Under the pieces are notes generated by a model, which saw nothing but the letters and a program-made list of their open reading frames with translations, ran no database searches and had not been told where the DNA came from. From an uncultured Muribaculaceae bacterium (lineage in GTDB: Bacteria; Bacteroidota; Bacteroidia; Bacteroidales; Muribaculaceae): a stretch of 35,797 nucleotides of DNA. Positions 33,602 through 35,797 of this stretch are shown here, in pieces (position 1 is the stretch's first letter; each line of letters opens with the position of its first letter). The stretch covers positions 1-35,797 of the forward strand of contig CAJOFH010000029.1 of NCBI GenBank assembly GCA_905233845.1, read 5' to 3'. Both the position numbers and the translations under genes were made by a program.

Positions 33602-33876
33602 GGCTGGTTGAGTTTTTTCTTGAGAATATTGCTGGCGCAGAACTGTACTTCCACCCGTGGAGGAACGAGGGTGCGCTTGCCAGTCTCATTGTCGACCTCG
33701 ACGCTCTCATTGTGCTTCACAGCCTCAAAGGTTCCGAATCGTGGCACACTAATGCTGTCAAGCTCCGAGCAACGTTCAATCACAACGTTGCTCAGAGCCT
33801 CCAGTAGTTTATTGATATCACTCTTGCTGCGCCCGAGTGATTTGGATAGCGTGTCGACTAATTCCTTGTGTTGCAT
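33598..33876 (-). CDS. HU/IHF-family DNA-binding protein
   Basis: A 92-residue single-domain histone-like protein. The N-terminal helices are MQHKELVDTLSKSLGRSKSDINKLLEALSNVVIERC. The beta-arm region follows: ISVPRFGTFEAVKHNESVEVDNETGKRTLVPPRVEVQFCASNILKKKLN. The arm tip has NETGKRTLVPP in place of the usual NP(x)TG...I.IP, consistent with a HU-family arm whose intercalating proline may be shifted. It is the promoter-proximal gene of a run HU, HU-TM-LysM, membrane protein, with a 4-nt overlap to the second gene. That coupling suggests the two HU domains are made together and could heterodimerise, which is inference. Five TCTAGA repeats at 9-bp period lie immediately upstream of the ATG. Confidence 0.88.
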   Translation of the reverse strand: MQHKELVDTLSKSLGRSKSDINKLLEALSNVVIERCSELDSISVPRFGTFEAVKHNESVEVDNETGKRTLVPPRVEVQFCASNILKKKLNQP

Positions 33877-33879
33877 GTT

Positions 33880-33924
33880 TCTAGATTTTCTAGATGTTCT
33901 AGAAAGTCTAGATTTTCTAGAACT
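33880..33924. repeat. Five tandem 9-bp TCTAGAnnn repeats
   Basis: TCTAGA starts at 33880, 33889, 33898, 33907 and 33916, exactly every 9 bp, each followed by three variable bases. It occupies the gap between the glnS stop and the HU ATG. A TAACTGAAAACTGA-type fragment follows at 33921-33934. Confidence 0.9.
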
Positions 33925-33947
33925 GAAAACTGACTACTAATCACTGA

Positions 33948-35663
33948 TTACTTCTTTTGTGCCTTGGCCCAGCTGTCTTTCAGAGTGATGGTACGATTGA
34001 ATACCAAGTGGTCGGGAGTACTGTCGGGATCTACGCAGAAGTAACCAATGCGTTGGAACTGGAACTTATCCTCAGGCTTAGCTATTTCGGCCAAGTAAGG
34101 TTCAATCTTGGCATTTGTTATCACTTTGAGTGAGTCAGGATTTAGCAGATCACGGAAATCCTTATCGGCCTCGGCAGAAGGGTTCTCGACAGCAAAAAGA
34201 CGATCGTAAAGTCTCACCTCTACCTCTTTGCAGTGGCGAGCCGAAACCCAGTGAAGTGTGCCCTTCACCTTGCGCATACTGCCTGGTGTCCCGCTCAGAG
34301 TATCGGGGTCGTAGGTGCAATGAATCTCGGTTATGTTGCCATCGGCATCTTTTACCACGTCGTTGCACATGATGATGTAACCACCTTTGAGTCGCACTTC
34401 CTTGCCGGGAGTCATACGGAAGAATTTCTTGGGGGGATCTTCCATGAAGTCATCGCGCTCGATGTAAATCTCGCGGCAGAAAGGCATCTCATGAGTGCCA
34501 GCATTCTCCTGCTCAGGGTTGTTGTCCATTGCGAGCATCTCAATCTTGTCTTCGGGATAGTTGGTGATAACTACCTTTACGGGGTTGAGGACTGCGCACA
34601 CACGGTTGGCGTTCTTGTTAAGATCTTCGCGGATGTTGTGCTCCAGCAAATCAATGTCATTAAGTGCTTCATACTTGGTGTAACCAATGTCATCGAGGAA
34701 GTTCTTGATGGATTGTGGGGTATAGCCACGGCGACGAAGACCGCAAATAGTTGGCATGCGTGGGTCGTCCCAACCAGCTACAAGTCCTTCTTTCACCAGT
34801 TGCAGGAGTTTGCGCTTACTCATCACGGTGTAAGTGAGGTTCAAGCGGTTGAACTCTATCTGGCGTGGGCAGTACTGGTCAACGGTGTCGCCAGCAAGCA
34901 GGTGAGCGAAATAATCGTAAAGTGGACGGTGAGGAACAAACTCCAGAGTGCATATTGAATGGGTTACCCCCTCGAAATAGTCGCTCTGACCATGGGCGAA
35001 GTCATACATTGGATATACTTTCCACTTAGTGCCAGTGCGCCAATGTGGAGTCTTGATGATGCGGTACATGATGGGGTCGCGGAAGTGCATGTTGCTCGAC
35101 GCCATGTCAATTTTAGCACGAAGTACTCGGGCTCCCTCGTCAAACTCCCCAGCATTCATGCGCTCAAAAAGGTCGAGGTTTTCCTCTACCGAGCGGTTGC
35201 GGTAAGGACTCTCGGTCCCAGCTTGAGTGGGAGTGCCCTTTTGCTGGGCAATCTCCTCGCTGGTCTGGTCATCGACGTAGGCGAGTCCACGCTTGATAAG
35301 GTCAATGGCAAAGTCATAAAGTTTCTCGAAATAATCACTGGCGTAGTACAGACGGTCGCCCCAGTCATAGCCCAACCAGTGGATGTCGCGCATAATAGAC
35401 TCTACATACTCGGTATCTTCCTTTTGGGGGTTGGTATCGTCGAAGCGAAGGTTACAGGTGCCACCAAACATCTCGGCAACGCCAAAGTCCATGCATATCG
35501 CCTTGGCGTGACCAATGTGGAGATAGCCGTTTGGCTCAGGTGGGAATCGGGTGTTAAGGCGTCCACCGTTCTTTCCTGCTGCCAAGTCATCGGCAACGAT
35601 TTGCTGTACAAAGTTGAGGACTTTCTTTTCCTCAGCGGGTTTTATTTCGTTATTCTCTGCCAT
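33948..35663 (-). CDS. glnS: Glutaminyl-tRNA synthetase
   Basis: Charges tRNA-Gln with glutamine, a class I synthetase. 571 residues, similar to the E. coli enzyme (~554). The HIGH signature is in [28 protein letters not shown] follows, and the KMSKS-equivalent loop is VMSKRKL. The C-terminal anticodon-binding beta-barrels contain [27 protein letters not shown] and TLHWVSARH, typical of GlnS rather than GltX. Direct glutaminylation is therefore expected. The ATG at 35663 lies about 70 bp downstream of a -7 element (TAACTTTG, minus strand 35742-35735). The HU gene follows 71 bp after its stop, so cotranscription is possible. Confidence 0.96.
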   Translation of the reverse strand: MAENNEIKPAEEKKVLNFVQQIVADDLAAGKNGGRLNTRFPPEPNGYLHIGHAKAICMDFGVAEMFGGTCNLRFDDTNPQKEDTEYVESIMRDIHWLGYDWGDRLYYASDYFEKLYDFAIDLIKRGLAYVDDQTSEEIAQQKGTPTQAGTESPYRNRSVEENLDLFERMNAGEFDEGARVLRAKIDMASSNMHFRDPIMYRIIKTPHWRTGTKWKVYPMYDFAHGQSDYFEGVTHSICTLEFVPHRPLYDYFAHLLAGDTVDQYCPRQIEFNRLNLTYTVMSKRKLLQLVKEGLVAGWDDPRMPTICGLRRRGYTPQSIKNFLDDIGYTKYEALNDIDLLEHNIREDLNKNANRVCAVLNPVKVVITNYPEDKIEMLAMDNNPEQENAGTHEMPFCREIYIERDDFMEDPPKKFFRMTPGKEVRLKGGYIIMCNDVVKDADGNITEIHCTYDPDTLSGTPGSMRKVKGTLHWVSARHCKEVEVRLYDRLFAVENPSAEADKDFRDLLNPDSLKVITNAKIEPYLAEIAKPEDKFQFQRIGYFCVDPDSTPDHLVFNRTITLKDSWAKAQKK

Positions 35664-35734
35664 AATAGTTTGAGATTTAATTATTATTCAATGATTTAGA
35701 TTTTTTATGTCCTCATTGGGCTCATTTCAAACTG

Positions 35735-35742
35735 CAAAGTTA
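35735..35742 (-). promoter_or_regulatory. -7 promoter element of glnS
   Basis: Reads TAACTTTG on the minus strand, exact TAnnTTTG. As with the ABC exporter, the -33 position is taken by the CAGTTATCAGT repeat instead of TTTG. Confidence 0.5.
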
Positions 35743-35748
35743 GTAAAT

Positions 35749-35785
35749 AGTTTTCAGTTATCAGTTATCAGTTATCAGTTTTTTT
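35749..35785. repeat. CAGTTATCAGT repeat array upstream of glnS
   Basis: Three to four tandem copies of CAGTTAT, flanked by TAAATAGTTTTCAG, nearly the same as 4704-4739. Both arrays stand directly upstream of a -7 element on the minus strand. Confidence 0.85.
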
Positions 35786-35797
35786 GAAATCACATCT

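Overview
The window looks like chromosomal DNA of an anaerobic gut-type Bacteroidales bacterium, most likely a Muribaculaceae or Prevotella-like lineage. Three things point there. Many genes are preceded by the Bacteroidetes -7 element TAnnTTTG, in four cases with a TTTG box 19-20 bp upstream. One protein carries a type IX secretion (T9SS) C-terminal sorting domain. The gene families are typical: S9B peptidase, OprO/P-type porin, right-handed beta-helix surface protein, FMN-binding lipoprotein-like protein and GlnS. The genus is inferred from this character; no database search was possible.

Layout. 1-4665 (minus): a probable operon of an ABC exporter half, an S9B dipeptidyl-peptidase broken by a small deletion, and the start of purD (cut by the window edge). 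5114-10438 (plus): three secreted proteins in tight succession (beta-helix; YWxDGD-repeat; leucine-rich repeat with T9SS tail), ending in a terminator. 10439-11671: a gene-free stretch made of repeats, including a 182-bp MITE-like element. 11672-13370 (minus): an acidic lipoprotein and queA. 13553-13626: tRNA-Arg(UCU) with its own promoter and terminator, followed by about 650 bp holding a 203-bp IS-remnant-like element with a 10-bp target duplication and two GC-rich hairpins. 14308-18467: a secreted CxxCxGxG protein (minus), a secreted basic protein, an OprO/P porin and a BASS-family transporter. 18752-20237: a 48-residue membrane peptide, an FMN-binding protein (minus) and a Sua5/TsaC synthase. 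20308-24625: undecaprenyl-phosphate sugar transferase, CLC channel and fmt. 24914-28870: sppA, lpxK and punA. 29006-32007: two paralogous envelope proteins that share a domain, then thiL. 32079-35663 (minus): a membrane protein, an HU-TM-LysM protein, a small HU protein and glnS.

Most genes are housekeeping: purine synthesis and salvage (purD, punA), tRNA charging and modification (glnS, fmt, queA, TsaC), lipid A (lpxK), envelope proteolysis (sppA) and thiamine diphosphate synthesis (thiL). The accessory content is the secreted operon, the repeat-filled intergenic regions and several small envelope proteins of unknown role. The best candidate for under-described biology is the HU / HU-TM-LysM gene pair at 32462-33876, whose architecture predicts a link between DNA and peptidoglycan. 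The paralogous pair at 29006-30910 is second. Two neighbouring minus-strand genes (ABC exporter, S9B peptidase) both show deletions, so that operon may be decaying.
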